Assembly: GCA_003281505.1 (NCBI GenBank)
Contig: QCBU01000002.1
Coordinates: forward strand, 124,001 to 188,000
Direction: 5' to 3'
DNA length: 64,000 bases
Source of the DNA: Prochlorococcus sp. AG-347-J14
GTDB taxonomy: Bacteria > Cyanobacteriota > Cyanobacteriia > PCC-6307 > Cyanobiaceae
The notes under the pieces were generated by a model that was not told the DNA's origin, searched no databases, and saw nothing but the letters and a program-made list of their open reading frames with translations. The translations under genes and the position numbers were made by a program. Below, in pieces: positions 29,741 through 39,519 of this stretch. Position 1 is the stretch's first letter; the number at the start of each line of letters is the position of its first letter.

Positions 29741-31090
29741 ATGAAATTTGTTGTTTTTGATGATGATCCAACAGGCTCTCAAACTGTTCATGATTGCTTA
29801 TTACTTCTTAAGTGGGACTGCTCAACTTTAGTAAAAGGCTTTGAATCTAAATCAAATTTATTTTTTATTTTGGCAAATACAAGGTCACTATCGGAAAATG
29901 ATGCAAGATTAACAATAGAGGAAATTTGCAAAAATCTTAAGAAAGTTTTAGCTTCTCAAGTTTATGAAGAAGAAATTATTTTTATAAGTAGAGGAGACTC
30001 TACTCTTCGAGGACATAACTATTTAGAGCCAAGTGCTCTAAATAGATGCTTAGGTCCTTTTGATGCTACTTTTCATATTCCAGCTTTTATTGAGGGTGAA
30101 AGATTAACAATTAATGGATTACACTTTGTTGACAAAACTCCTATTAATCAAACAATTTTTGCGAGAGATAAAATTTTTGGATATGAGACAAGTAATGTCA
30201 AGAATCTTTTGTTTCAAAAGGGTAAATCCCAAATAAATATTGAAGATATTCAAAATCTTTTTTTGTCAGATATCGAGATTCTAAATGATGAAGAAAATAA
30301 TATCGTTTTTAAAAAACTAAAGAATTTGAATAAAAATAAACATGTAATTGTAGATGTAGAAAATTATTCTCAACTGAACAAATTTGCTTTAGTAATTAAA
30401 AAATTAACTAAACAAAAAAAATTTCTTTTTCGTACTGCAGCTAGTTTTATAAGTTCAATTTCTCAGAAAAAAAGCGTCCCTCAGGTTGAGAAATTTTTCT
30501 CAAATTTAAGAATTAGAAATAAAGAAAAGAGTTTTCTTCCAGGACTTATAATTGTTGGATCCTATGTGGAACTCTCAACACTACAATTGAACAATTTATT
30601 AGAGATAAGTAGTTGCAATCCAATTGAATTAGATGTTTTTGAATTCTTTAAAATTACTTCATCAGAGAATAATTATAAACAAAGGAATTTCTTTAAAAAT
30701 AAATTTTTGAAAGAAATTAGATTTTCCTTTGATAAAGGAAAAACTCCCGTATTGTTTACTTCAAGAAAATTTATGTCCTTAGATTATTCTGAACAATTTA
30801 ATTTTTATAATTCACTTTCTTGTTTTATAGCTGAATTAGTCGCAGATTTGAAATATGAAATAGGATATTTGATTTCAAAAGGAGGGATAACAACAAATAT
30901 GATTCTTAGTAATGGTCTTAATGCAGATTATGTTTATCTTGAGGGACAGATTTTAACAGGTATTTCAGTCGTGACTTGCAACCTGAAAAATGACGAAAAA
31001 CTTCCTATCGTTACACATCCTGGAAACATTGGCACTAAGGATTCACTGGTGAATATTTGGAAAGTTTTTGAAAATAAAATTAATTTTTAA
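29741..31090 (+). CDS. four-carbon acid sugar kinase family protein (DUF1537)
   Basis: 449 residues. The N terminus has DDDPTGSQTVHD (about 7-18) and the middle SRGDSTLRGHNYLEP (near 88), both typical of the DUF1537 kinases that phosphorylate threonate, erythronate and related acids. The C terminus has the nucleotide-binding SKGGITT. Known members usually sit beside an aldolase or dehydrogenase of the same pathway; no such partner is present here, so the substrate is open. It lies 13 bp after the epimerase-like gene. Confidence 0.78.
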   Translation: MKFVVFDDDPTGSQTVHDCLLLLKWDCSTLVKGFESKSNLFFILANTRSLSENDARLTIEEICKNLKKVLASQVYEEEIIFISRGDSTLRGHNYLEPSALNRCLGPFDATFHIPAFIEGERLTINGLHFVDKTPINQTIFARDKIFGYETSNVKNLLFQKGKSQINIEDIQNLFLSDIEILNDEENNIVFKKLKNLNKNKHVIVDVENYSQLNKFALVIKKLTKQKKFLFRTAASFISSISQKKSVPQVEKFFSNLRIRNKEKSFLPGLIIVGSYVELSTLQLNNLLEISSCNPIELDVFEFFKITSSENNYKQRNFFKNKFLKEIRFSFDKGKTPVLFTSRKFMSLDYSEQFNFYNSLSCFIAELVADLKYEIGYLISKGGITTNMILSNGLNADYVYLEGQILTGISVVTCNLKNDEKLPIVTHPGNIGTKDSLVNIWKVFENKINF

Positions 31091-31092
31091 AA

Positions 31093-32517
31093 TTAGAAAT
31101 TTGAAATAATTTCTTCAGCAAAACTGCTGCAGGATAATGGTTCTACTTTCGGTTCCATTAAACGTGCTAGATCATAGGTGACTTTTTTTTGCTCTATTGC
31201 CTTACTTAAACCATTAGTAATTAAGTTAGCTGCCTCATCCCAACCAAAATATTCAAGCATCATTACACCACTAAGAATTACTGATCCTGGATTAATTTTA
31301 TTTAAGCCTGCATGTTTTGGTGCAGTACCGTGGGTAGCTTCGAAAATTGCTGCATTATCTCCAATATTTGCTCCAGGAGCCATCCCTAGGCCACCCACAA
31401 TTGCTGCGGCTGCATCAGAAACATAGTCTCCATTGAGGTTTAAGGTTGCAAGAATTGAATATTCTTGAGGTCTAGTTTGAATTTGTTGAAATATACTATC
31501 AGCTATCCGATCATCAACAAGAATAAGTTTTCTCCATTTTCCATCTCCGTGAGAATTTGATATTGATGCAATAACTTCTTTAATTTCTTCGCAAATGAAT
31601 GCTTTTTTGTTATTTGTAAGCTTGTCAAAACCTGGTTCAATTTTTCGAGCATTATTTTCAATTGTAATTTCTGGATTTTTCTGAATATTATCTAAAATCC
31701 AGCTTTCTCTTTCTGTAATGCAATCTTCTCTAAATTCATTTACTGCTAATTCATATCCCCAATCTCTAAAGGCACCTTCTGTATATTTCATAATATTTCC
31801 TTTATGAACAAGAGTCACATGTCTTTTATCTCCTGATAATCTTTTAGCATGTTCTATAGCTTTTCTAATATGCCTTTGACTACCAGATTTACTCACAGGT
31901 TTGATTCCAATACCTGATCCGTCTGGTATAAATCTATTTTTTAAATTTTTACTTTTTGGTATGACAATGTTATTTAAGTGATTAATTAATTCAAGACAGT
32001 TATTATCCTCCGCTTCCCATTCAATTCCCATGTAGATATCCTCAGTATTTTCTCTATAAACGATAACGTCTAAATTTTGAGGATTTTTGTGAGGACTTGG
32101 AGTCCCTGAATAATATTTGCATGGTCTAACACAGCTATATAAGTCAAATATTTGTCTTAGTGCAACGTTAAGAGATCTAATACCTCCACCGATGGGAGTC
32201 GTTAAAGGACCTTTGATGGCTACACCAAAATGTTTGATTGCTTCAATAGTATCTTGAGGGAGGTAGTTATATGTTCCATAAAGTTCACAAGCTTCATCGC
32301 CTGCATAGACTTTAAACCAATTAATTTTTCTTTCATCTCCATAGCTTTTTTTAATCGCTGAATCAAGAACGATTTGTGTTGCAGGCCAAATATCAACTCC
32401 AGTACCATCACCCCTAATATATGGGACAATTGGATTATGAGGAACATTAGGCTTGCCTTGATTAAAAGTTATTATCTCGCCTTCATTAGGTAAGGTTAAT
32501 TTTTCAAATTTTGGCAT
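31093..32517 (-). CDS. icd: isocitrate dehydrogenase, NADP-dependent
   Basis: 474 residues, the long cyanobacterial form. Conserved parts are PYIRGDGTGVDIWPAT, RSLNVALRQIFDLY with substrate Ser/Arg contacts (near 118), YRENTEDIYMGIEW, HKGNIMKYTEGAFRDW and ATHGTAPKHAG. It makes 2-oxoglutarate, the carbon skeleton for nitrogen assimilation. It converges with the DUF1537 kinase, 2 bp apart. The leader contains a stem with a 26-nt loop; no NtcA box (GTA-N8-TAC) is evident in the spacer. Confidence 0.97.
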   Translation of the reverse strand: MPKFEKLTLPNEGEIITFNQGKPNVPHNPIVPYIRGDGTGVDIWPATQIVLDSAIKKSYGDERKINWFKVYAGDEACELYGTYNYLPQDTIEAIKHFGVAIKGPLTTPIGGGIRSLNVALRQIFDLYSCVRPCKYYSGTPSPHKNPQNLDVIVYRENTEDIYMGIEWEAEDNNCLELINHLNNIVIPKSKNLKNRFIPDGSGIGIKPVSKSGSQRHIRKAIEHAKRLSGDKRHVTLVHKGNIMKYTEGAFRDWGYELAVNEFREDCITERESWILDNIQKNPEITIENNARKIEPGFDKLTNNKKAFICEEIKEVIASISNSHGDGKWRKLILVDDRIADSIFQQIQTRPQEYSILATLNLNGDYVSDAAAAIVGGLGMAPGANIGDNAAIFEATHGTAPKHAGLNKINPGSVILSGVMMLEYFGWDEAANLITNGLSKAIEQKKVTYDLARLMEPKVEPLSCSSFAEEIISNF

Positions 32518-32533
32518 AGCATTGAATTAATAA

Positions 32534-32583
32534 AAGATAACTCATTGAAGTTCCTCGTATTGTAATTTGAGATGAGTTATTTT
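32534..32583 (-). repeat. inverted repeat in the icd leader
   Basis: Arms AAGATAACTCAT (32534-32545) and ATGAGTTATTTT (32572-32583) pair over 12 bp (one G-U) around 26 nt. On the icd strand the stem is followed by CTTTTATT and ends 17 nt before the ATG. The remaining spacer up to 32727 holds no recognisable gene; an 18-codon ATG frame exists but is unsupported. Function unknown. Confidence 0.5.
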
Positions 32584-32727
32584 CTTTAAAACCTAGAAAT
32601 TTATTATTCAAATGTGAATAGAGAATAGTTTATTGATCAGCATTTCAACATCTTTATTAAAAGAAAAAGTAGTTAATAAGCAAGTTAAAGCAAATTATGT
32701 CATTTTCAAAAAAATACTCAGCTACTT

Positions 32728-33159
32728 ATGAATGCGAGTTCAAATGTAAGTAATGTTGAAATAGCTAATAAAATTGCTTCCACTGCAGCTTTGTTTCGGA
32801 AATATTTTCCAGATGCAAGCGTAAACTTTAGTCCCTGGGACAATTCAAATAATGAATCCATGCAAGATACTATTGATTTTGCGTTTCATTTCCCTGGTTG
32901 GAGTCCTCTTATTGAATGTAGAGCAATACTTTTACAATTAAGAATTGAGAATGATAATAATCGCAGAGTTCCGAAATTGTTGGGAATAATAATGCGAGGT
33001 ATGATTGTGCCCTCTGAGAGATGGAGAGTAGCTACCATCGGTGATTGGGAAATGACTGGCACTCACCTACCGCAAAAGGAACAAAAAGATAACCTTTTTT
33101 TGGTTTGTAAAGAACTTTATAAGCTATTCTCTACAACATCCGCTGGTAACAAAAATTAG
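32728..33159 (+). CDS. conserved unknown protein upstream of bilin genes
   Basis: 143 residues, soluble, with no signal peptide. Visible features are a Trp-rich core (FHFPGWSPLIECRAILLQLRI, SERWRVATIGDWEMTG) and a helical C terminus. I do not recognise the family. It lies only 57 bp before ho1 on the same strand, so it may be co-expressed with bilin synthesis. Confidence 0.72.
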   Translation: MNASSNVSNVEIANKIASTAALFRKYFPDASVNFSPWDNSNNESMQDTIDFAFHFPGWSPLIECRAILLQLRIENDNNRRVPKLLGIIMRGMIVPSERWRVATIGDWEMTGTHLPQKEQKDNLFLVCKELYKLFSTTSAGNKN

Positions 33160-33216
33160 CTGTTTTATGTATTTTCCTTGTAGATTAAATAAACTTACAA
33201 AAATAATTCAAAATAT

Positions 33217-33927
33217 ATGGCAGTTGCTCTTGCAGGACAATTAAGAGAAGGGACAAAAAAATCCCACACTATGGCAGAAAATACAGGCTTTGTCGCTTGT
33301 TTTTTAAAAGGAGTTGTTGAAAAAAAATCTTATAGAAAATTAATTAGTGATTTATATTTTGTTTATGAAGCTATGGAGGAAGAAATTGAAAGACTGGTCA
33401 ATGAGGAACATCCTGTAATAAAACCTATAGGTTTCAAATCATTATTCAGGAAAGAAACTCTTATTAATGATCTTAAATTTTATTTTGGTGAAAACTGGAA
33501 GAATGAAATTAATATTTCTCTCTCAGCGAGAAAATATGTTGAAAGAATCCGAGAGGTCGCAAAAAATTCACCAGAGCTATTAGTTGGTCACCATTACACT
33601 CGCTATATAGGAGATTTATCTGGGGGGCAAATCTTGAAAAGGATCGCTAAAAAAGCATTAAATTTGCAGGGAAATGATGGTTTAAATTTTTATGAGTTTG
33701 AATTAATTGCTGATGAAAAGAAATTCAAGGAAGAATATTCCCTTACTTTGAATCAACTTCCAATAAATCAAAAGACTGCTGATCAAATTATTGATGAAGC
33801 TAATAAAGCTTTTACTTACAATATGAAAATGTTTAAGGAACTTGAAGGTAACTTGATTGCTGTTTTAGGCAAGATTGTATTTAATTACATTACAAAAAAA
33901 GTTAGGAAAGGAAGTACCGAGACCTAA
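33217..33927 (+). CDS. ho1: heme oxygenase
   Basis: 236 residues. The proximal haem ligand is His17 in [13 protein letters not shown], and the distal helix carries [12 protein letters not shown] (near 130). It opens haem to biliverdin IX-alpha using ferredoxin. It heads ho1-pebA-pebB, which together turn haem into phycoerythrobilin. pebA starts five bases after its stop. Confidence 0.96.
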   Translation: MAVALAGQLREGTKKSHTMAENTGFVACFLKGVVEKKSYRKLISDLYFVYEAMEEEIERLVNEEHPVIKPIGFKSLFRKETLINDLKFYFGENWKNEINISLSARKYVERIREVAKNSPELLVGHHYTRYIGDLSGGQILKRIAKKALNLQGNDGLNFYEFELIADEKKFKEEYSLTLNQLPINQKTADQIIDEANKAFTYNMKMFKELEGNLIAVLGKIVFNYITKKVRKGSTET

Positions 33928-33932
33928 TATTT

Positions 33933-34643
33933 ATGTTTGATTCATTAGTTGATTTCCTTAAAACCAATATTGATGAATTATATGGTCATGAAGTACAAAT
34001 ATCTAGCGAATTCAAAGAACATCACAATGAAGACTCAAAATATATTATTAAAAATTGGCTTTTTTCAACTCCCGAATATAGAAAGTGGCGAATAACAAGA
34101 TTAGATGGTGGCAAAAAACTGCAAGTGTTTAATACGGTCGCATATCCTAATTTTGACAGTGAAATGCCTATTTTAGGAGCTGATATTTTATGGTTTGGAA
34201 CTTCACAAAAGTTATTAGCAATACTTGATTATCAACCTTTAATTCAAGAAGGCAAATATCTTGAAAAATATTGTTCAAGTTTAGATAGTATTAAGAAAAA
34301 ATATTCTGAATTTGATAATAATAAAATGAAGAATATATATGATTCAAAAAAGTATTTTTCCCCATGGGTGATTATATGTAGAGGAAATAAATTAAATCTT
34401 GATAGAGATTTAAATAATATATTCCATTCATTTGTAAATAATTATTTGAACATTCATAAATCAAATCCTGTTAATCAATTTTTAAATGCAAAAGAAATAA
34501 AGATTAATCAGATTAAATATGATAAGTACAGTTTTGAAAAAGACCCTGCAGATAAATTGTTTAAATCTTTTTTTGGAGAAAAATGGACAAAAAAATTTAT
34601 CAATAAATTTTTATTTACATTAAATAATGAGATTATTCATTGA
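33933..34643 (+). CDS. pebA: 15,16-dihydrobiliverdin:ferredoxin oxidoreductase
   Basis: 236 residues of the ferredoxin-dependent bilin reductase family. Matches include the GADILWFG-type segment ([21 protein letters not shown], near 86), [10 protein letters not shown] and the C-terminal [20 protein letters not shown]. PebA makes 15,16-dihydrobiliverdin, which is passed to PebB. The gene is sandwiched between ho1 and pebB, with the stop TGA immediately followed by the pebB ATG. Assignment as PebA rather than PebB rests on gene order and length. Confidence 0.92.
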   Translation: MFDSLVDFLKTNIDELYGHEVQISSEFKEHHNEDSKYIIKNWLFSTPEYRKWRITRLDGGKKLQVFNTVAYPNFDSEMPILGADILWFGTSQKLLAILDYQPLIQEGKYLEKYCSSLDSIKKKYSEFDNNKMKNIYDSKKYFSPWVIICRGNKLNLDRDLNNIFHSFVNNYLNIHKSNPVNQFLNAKEIKINQIKYDKYSFEKDPADKLFKSFFGEKWTKKFINKFLFTLNNEIIH

Positions 34644-35405
34644 ATGTTAATACAAGATACTATTTTTTACAGGCCTGATTTTAGATGGCATAATTTTTTA
34701 AAATATTTAACAAATAATTTAATTAAATATAATTGTTTAGAAAAAATAATACCCCCGGAATATTCTTATAAAGATTCAACTTATGGTTCAAGAAAATCAA
34801 AAAAAAATGTTAATCTCTTTACTTGGGGTGTCACACATAAACAAAGAATTCAATTCGCAAGAGCAGTGTGTATAAATAGTCCAAATTATTCTGTTTTAAA
34901 TTTTTTAATTATTCCTAATACTTTTTATAACGTCCCATTTTTTGGAGTAGATTTTGTTTCTCTACCTAATAGTTATTTATTAGTGTTAGATTTTCAGCCT
35001 TCATTAAAAATACAAAATCAATACAATAATGAGTTATTAGAAAAACTTATAAAACTCAAAAATCATTGTCATTCATCACTCCCATTAGCTGAAAAAATGT
35101 CTGAGGATGTAGCTAGATTTTTTTCTCCAGGAGTAATATGGTCAAAATTACCAAAAGAAGAAAGAAGTGATTTTTTAATTGCTAATCAGCTTTATACCTC
35201 ATTTAAGGAATATCTTGATTTGTATTTGGAAATTCTTTTTGAAAGCAAAGAAGTCAATATTGAACTCCAAAAAGAATTAATAAACGGTCAAAATAATTAT
35301 TTGGATTATAGAAGAGATAACGATCCAGCAAGGCCAATGTTGTCGAGTTTGTTTGGTAAAGAATTTACTGAATCTTTAATTAAAGAAGTTTTATTTACTA
35401 CTTAA
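34644..35405 (+). CDS. pebB: phycoerythrobilin:ferredoxin oxidoreductase
   Basis: 253 residues, same family as PebA. Visible signatures are [38 protein letters not shown] (near 107) and [22 protein letters not shown] at the C terminus. It reduces dihydrobiliverdin to phycoerythrobilin. It abuts pebA directly, so translation is probably coupled. No phycobiliprotein gene is in the window. Confidence 0.92.
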   Translation: MLIQDTIFYRPDFRWHNFLKYLTNNLIKYNCLEKIIPPEYSYKDSTYGSRKSKKNVNLFTWGVTHKQRIQFARAVCINSPNYSVLNFLIIPNTFYNVPFFGVDFVSLPNSYLLVLDFQPSLKIQNQYNNELLEKLIKLKNHCHSSLPLAEKMSEDVARFFSPGVIWSKLPKEERSDFLIANQLYTSFKEYLDLYLEILFESKEVNIELQKELINGQNNYLDYRRDNDPARPMLSSLFGKEFTESLIKEVLFTT

Positions 35406-35437
35406 AAGTCTTATAATTTATTGAAATATGAAATCAT

Positions 35438-35911
35438 ATGAAAAAAATTTCAGTTCTTTTTGTATGTTTGGGAAATATTTGTAGATCTCCTGCAGCAGAG
35501 GCTATCTTTATAAGTCTAATTGAAAATAAGGGCTTAACCGATGGCTTTATTGTAGATTCTGCTGGAACTGGAAGTTGGCATATTGGAAAAAAAGCTGACT
35601 CTAGGATGAGAATTGCGGCAGAAAGAAGAGATATAAATATCTTAAGCAGGGCTCGTCAAATTACTAGCAAAGATTTTGACGAATTTAACTATATTATTGC
35701 GATGGACGATTCAAATTTTAAAAATATTCAAGATCTTAAAAATAAAACAGCTTCAACTGGTTTTGCATCCATTAAAAAAATACAAGATTTTAGATCAGTT
35801 TTTAATGAGATAGAAGTTCCTGACCCATATTTTGGTGGGGATGAGGGCTTTGATTATGTCCTTGATATTTTAGAAGACTCTGTAAATGGTTTTTTGGAAA
35901 GCATTTCTTGA
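35438..35911 (+). CDS. low molecular weight protein-tyrosine phosphatase
   Basis: 157 residues. The P-loop is complete: C10-LGNIC-R16-SP, and the general acid lies in VPDPYFGGDEGF (Asp near 128). The family removes phosphate from protein tyrosines or acts on small substrates; in bacteria it often counters a tyrosine kinase in polysaccharide export. No such kinase is nearby. It ends two bases before the convergent panC-cmk stop. Confidence 0.93.
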   Translation: MKKISVLFVCLGNICRSPAAEAIFISLIENKGLTDGFIVDSAGTGSWHIGKKADSRMRIAAERRDINILSRARQITSKDFDEFNYIIAMDDSNFKNIQDLKNKTASTGFASIKKIQDFRSVFNEIEVPDPYFGGDEGFDYVLDILEDSVNGFLESIS

Positions 35912-35913
35912 AT

Positions 35914-37446
35914 TTATTTGATCTCAGTCTCTTTAGGAATCTTGTCATTATAAAGATCAATAATTTTGTCCACTACCTCATTAATTTTATATCCATCCGT
36001 AATAATTTCTATTGCATCATTCGCTTTTATTAGAGGTGAAATTTCCCTATTGGAATCTTCAAAATCTCTTTTCTTTATAAGTTTTTTTAACGTATTAAGG
36101 TCTATTTCTTGAGAGTCCTTGCTATTTTTATCAGATTTTCTTCTTTTTGCTCTTTCATCGATGCTGGCAGTTAAAAATATTTTGAGTTCTGCATGAGGAA
36201 AAACAGTAGTTCCTATATCTCTTCCCTCAGCTACAAGTCCGCCTGATTCTCCAATTTTTCTTTGTTCTTCTACTAAGAATTTTCTTACTTCTTTTATTGA
36301 GGAAATTTTAGAAACGATGGAACTTATCTTTTGCGACCTAATTTCTTCAGTAACACAGTGGTTATTAACATATACATCTTGATGCGAATTTGTATTCGAC
36401 TTGAAAACAATAGAAATATCTTTCAGAATATTCTGTAATTTTTTTTCTTCTTTATAATCAATACTTTCCTTAAGTATGAGCCAACTCAATGCCCTATACA
36501 TTGCGCCAGTATCTAAATATAAAAGTTTAAGTTTCTTCGCTATTAGCTTTGTTACAGTACTTTTACCTGAACCTGCAGGACCATCAATTGCAATAATCGG
36601 CTTTCTTTTCATTAGAAAAACGTGATCTATTAATCTTGTCTCTCCACATCTTATCGCACCAGCCAGTAATGAAATATTATCCTCGAGTCTTGCTTTTTGG
36701 AGTGTATGAGGGTGTAAATGTTCTAAATATTCAATTGAGATTTTGTTTGCTGTTAGCTTATTAATAATTTGGTTTAAATTGATCTTTTTATCTTTTTGAA
36801 AATTTTTTTTTGCTTCTAATAACTCACTTGAAAAAAACCTAATCAATTTTCTTTCTTTTTTTGATAAATGTACATTACGTGAACTTAAAGGAATTCCATC
36901 AAAATCTCTTTGTGTAGGAATGGATTTAATAGCAACATTTAATTTCTTTCTTAGGACAAGATTTTTTAAAATTAAAAGTTGTTGCCAATCTTTTTCTCCT
37001 AAGTAAAGATTTTTTGGCTTGATGAGATTAAGTAATCTATAAATTACTGTACAAACGCCATCAAAATGTCCAATTCGATTTAATCCACATAATGCAGAAG
37101 ATAATTCTATTGGCGCTTTTAGGAATTTAATATTTTTATTATTCGGTGGATATATATCTTCATTACTGGGGATGAAGATGGCATCTGCTCCATTTGAAAA
37201 GGAGATTTTTATATCATTATCAATTGTTTTAGGGTAATTCTCTAAATCTAAATTGTTATCAAATTGAAGTGGATTAATAAAAATACTTACTAGATTTATA
37301 TTATAGTTGTCATTTTTTGCTGTTGATATTAGTTTAATATGTCCATTATGAAGATTACCCATTGTTGGAATAAAGTTAATTTCACTATTTATATTTCTCC
37401 TCCAATTTTCTATTTCTTCAGTTTTCCTTATGATTACTTTCTTCAC
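35914..37446 (-). CDS. panC/cmk: bifunctional pantoate--beta-alanine ligase / cytidylate kinase
   Basis: 510 residues, a fusion known from cyanobacteria. The N-terminal half (1-278) is PanC: PTMGNLHNGHIKLI (about 27-40, nucleotide-binding HIGH-like), GLNRIGHFDGVCTVI and LYLGEKDWQQL. The C-terminal half (from about 282) is Cmk: P-loop DGPAGSGKST (288-297), DTGAMYRALSWL and RDIGTTVFPHAELKIFLTAS. PanC makes pantothenate for coenzyme A and Cmk phosphorylates CMP. It is divergent from purM by 98 bp. Confidence 0.96.
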   Translation of the reverse strand: MKKVIIRKTEEIENWRRNINSEINFIPTMGNLHNGHIKLISTAKNDNYNINLVSIFINPLQFDNNLDLENYPKTIDNDIKISFSNGADAIFIPSNEDIYPPNNKNIKFLKAPIELSSALCGLNRIGHFDGVCTVIYRLLNLIKPKNLYLGEKDWQQLLILKNLVLRKKLNVAIKSIPTQRDFDGIPLSSRNVHLSKKERKLIRFFSSELLEAKKNFQKDKKINLNQIINKLTANKISIEYLEHLHPHTLQKARLEDNISLLAGAIRCGETRLIDHVFLMKRKPIIAIDGPAGSGKSTVTKLIAKKLKLLYLDTGAMYRALSWLILKESIDYKEEKKLQNILKDISIVFKSNTNSHQDVYVNNHCVTEEIRSQKISSIVSKISSIKEVRKFLVEEQRKIGESGGLVAEGRDIGTTVFPHAELKIFLTASIDERAKRRKSDKNSKDSQEIDLNTLKKLIKKRDFEDSNREISPLIKANDAIEIITDGYKINEVVDKIIDLYNDKIPKETEIK

Positions 37447-37544
37447 TTTGGTTTTAAAAAATAAATCTATTTGATAAATAATTACTGGACAAAAGCAATC
37501 TTAGGAGGAATATCTATATAAGGAAAGTCTATCATTTTTATTTC

Positions 37545-38588
37545 ATGGATTACAAAACATCGGGCGTTGATATAGAAGCTGGGCGAGAATTTGTTTCCGA
37601 AATTAAACAGGCAGTTGAAGCAACTCATACATCTAATGTGATTGAGGGCATTGGCGGATTCGGAGGCTTGTTTAGAATTCCTATCGATAGTTTTAAAAAA
37701 CCAGTTCTTGTTTCAGGAACTGATGGTGTTGGAACAAAATTAGAATTAGCCCAAACTAAAAACTTTCATTTTGAGGTTGGTATTGATTTAGTTGCTATGT
37801 GCATGAACGATATCATTACAAGTGGTGCAAAACCGTTATTTTTTTTGGATTATATCGCTACTGGTAAGCTTGATAAGAAACAATTGTTGAGGGTTGTTCA
37901 GGGAATTTCACATGGCTGCGGAGAAAATAATTGTTCATTACTCGGCGGAGAAACTGCTGAAATGCCTGGATTTTATTCAAAAAATAAGTATGATCTTGCA
38001 GGATTTTGTGTTGGAATAGTTGATGAGGATAAGCTTATTAATGGCAAAAAAGTATCTGAAAATGACTTAATAATTGCTTTAAAAAGTAATGGAGTGCATA
38101 GTAACGGTTTTAGTTTGGTAAGAAAAATTATTCAAAACAATAATCAAATAGATAAAGAATTTGAAAAAGTTTCTCACTTAAATTTTTATGATGAGTTATT
38201 AAAACCTACAAAAATTTACAATAATGTGATTAACAAAATATTATCTGAAAATATAGAAATTAAAGCAATGTCTCATATAACTGGAGGAGGAATTCCAGAA
38301 AATTTGCCAAGATGTATCCCTTCTGATTTTATACCTTATATAAATACCAGTTCTTGGGAAATACCTATTTTATTTAAATTCCTTAAAGAGAAAGGATCTA
38401 TTCCTGAAAAAGATTTTTGGAGCACTTTCAATCTTGGAGTGGGATTTTGTTTAATTATTGATAAAAAATTTAAGGATGCAATATTAAGTATCTCTAAAGA
38501 TTTTGATATTGATAGTTGGGAAATTGGAAAGATAGTTAGAAAAAATGACTCAACAATTAGTAAATTTTTGCCAGAAATTTTAATTTAA
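37545..38588 (+). CDS. purM: phosphoribosylformylglycinamidine cyclo-ligase
   Basis: 347 residues. Conserved parts are GTDGVGTKLELA (near 58), GVDLVAMCMNDI-type (IDLVAMCMNDIITSGAKPLFFLDY), GGETAEMPGFY (near 134) and GLNGVHSNGFSLVRK-like (SNGVHSNGFSLVRK). It makes the imidazole ring of purines. An AGGAGG lies at about 37504, 40 bases before the ATG, too far to be the ribosome site. Confidence 0.97.
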   Translation: MDYKTSGVDIEAGREFVSEIKQAVEATHTSNVIEGIGGFGGLFRIPIDSFKKPVLVSGTDGVGTKLELAQTKNFHFEVGIDLVAMCMNDIITSGAKPLFFLDYIATGKLDKKQLLRVVQGISHGCGENNCSLLGGETAEMPGFYSKNKYDLAGFCVGIVDEDKLINGKKVSENDLIIALKSNGVHSNGFSLVRKIIQNNNQIDKEFEKVSHLNFYDELLKPTKIYNNVINKILSENIEIKAMSHITGGGIPENLPRCIPSDFIPYINTSSWEIPILFKFLKEKGSIPEKDFWSTFNLGVGFCLIIDKKFKDAILSISKDFDIDSWEIGKIVRKNDSTISKFLPEILI

Positions 38589-38658
38589 ATTTTTTTATCA
38601 TTTTTAAATGAGTTTTAAAAAATTATTTCTTATACCCAAATGAAAAAGTTAGGTGTAA

Positions 38659-38664
38659 TATAAT
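38659..38664 (+). promoter_or_regulatory. likely -10 box for the gene at 38721
   Basis: TATAAT lies in the 132-bp spacer after purM. A start near 38671 gives a 50-nt leader containing a short stem CCGA-ATTATA-TCGG (38675-38688). No convincing -35 is visible. Confidence 0.4.
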
Positions 38665-38720
38665 AAAATTACCGCCGAATTATATCGGAAGTTTAAGTAT
38701 TAAGATTTAACTTTTATTCA

Positions 38721-39365
38721 ATGCCCTTTGCAAATAATCAAAGAATTACACGTAGACGTAGTTCAGCTGGTCCTACACCTCCAAAAAGACCAATAGGTAA
38801 TAATTCTGAATCAACTGGTAGACAGGCTCAAGGCCCAAGGCCAACCTTCTTGACACTAAGGGATCATGGGAAAGTTTTTGTCGCTGATTTACCTAATTTG
38901 TCCGATGGCCAATTAGCTCATATCAGTAAAGAAGCTAATGAAGTTTTAAATAGTTTGGAAAAAAGACTTAGTGATCTTGAAAATGAACCTAATGTTAATA
39001 ATCCAGAAAACGATACGCTGATAAAAGCTTCTACTAAAAGAGATGTCACACTGAGGTTTATTAAATCAATAGAAGAAGAACAAGAGCATAGAAAGAATAA
39101 TCCTGCTTTACGAGATGCTGCATCTGAATCGTTACCGAGAACTTTTCTTGAGGTTGCTAGACATAGATTGCCTGGAGCAACTTTTGATTCACTCCTTCGA
39201 GAGGCTCTTGAAGCTTGTGCAGTTGATGAAAGTACCGAAGAAAATCAAGTTATTGATGAACCTAAAGAAACTGTAAAAATTATGGATATACCCTCTTCCA
39301 ACACTAATGCTTCACTTGTTGTTAGTATCGATTCAAGTGATGATTCCAAGAATGACTCTATTTGA
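38721..39365 (+). CDS. conserved unknown protein with basic N terminus
   Basis: 214 residues. The N terminus is Arg-rich and probably disordered (RITRRRSSAGPTPPKRP), followed by a compact helical domain (TFLTLRDHGKVFVADLPNLS, then SKEANEVLNSLEKRLSDLEN as a short coiled coil) and a Ser/Asp-rich tail. I do not recognise the family. The next small gene overlaps its last 14 bp. Confidence 0.72.
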   Translation: MPFANNQRITRRRSSAGPTPPKRPIGNNSESTGRQAQGPRPTFLTLRDHGKVFVADLPNLSDGQLAHISKEANEVLNSLEKRLSDLENEPNVNNPENDTLIKASTKRDVTLRFIKSIEEEQEHRKNNPALRDAASESLPRTFLEVARHRLPGATFDSLLREALEACAVDESTEENQVIDEPKETVKIMDIPSSNTNASLVVSIDSSDDSKNDSI

Positions 39366-39519
39366 TTCAACACAAGAGTTAATAAGCTTTAAAGACCAAA
39401 ATAATTCAAAAATCAACCTTTCTCCAGAGAAAGAACACATTTTATGTAATCATTGCAAAAGGACTGCATCAAATGGTGTTAGATGCTTAGGAATGTGTGT
39501 AGCAGATAATGATTACTAA
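39352..39519 (+). CDS. small zinc-ribbon-like protein
   Basis: 55 residues from ATG 39352. The C-terminal half has CNHCKRTASNGVRCLGMC, that is C-x2-C-x9-C-x3-C, a plausible zinc knuckle, and the protein ends VADNDY. The frame is open further upstream (39307), but that N terminus would lie inside the neighbouring coding region, so a start near 39352 (or 39340) is better. Function unknown; the family is not recognised. Translation is probably coupled to the preceding gene by overlap. Confidence 0.6.
   Translation: MTLFDSTQELISFKDQNNSKINLSPEKEHILCNHCKRTASNGVRCLGMCVADNDY

Noticed and set aside
32518-32727. NtcA box for icd
   Set aside because: No GTA-N8-TAC is found in the spacer on either strand.
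37504-37509. AGGAGG upstream of purM
   Set aside because: It is 35 or more bases from the ATG with no start codon at the proper distance.
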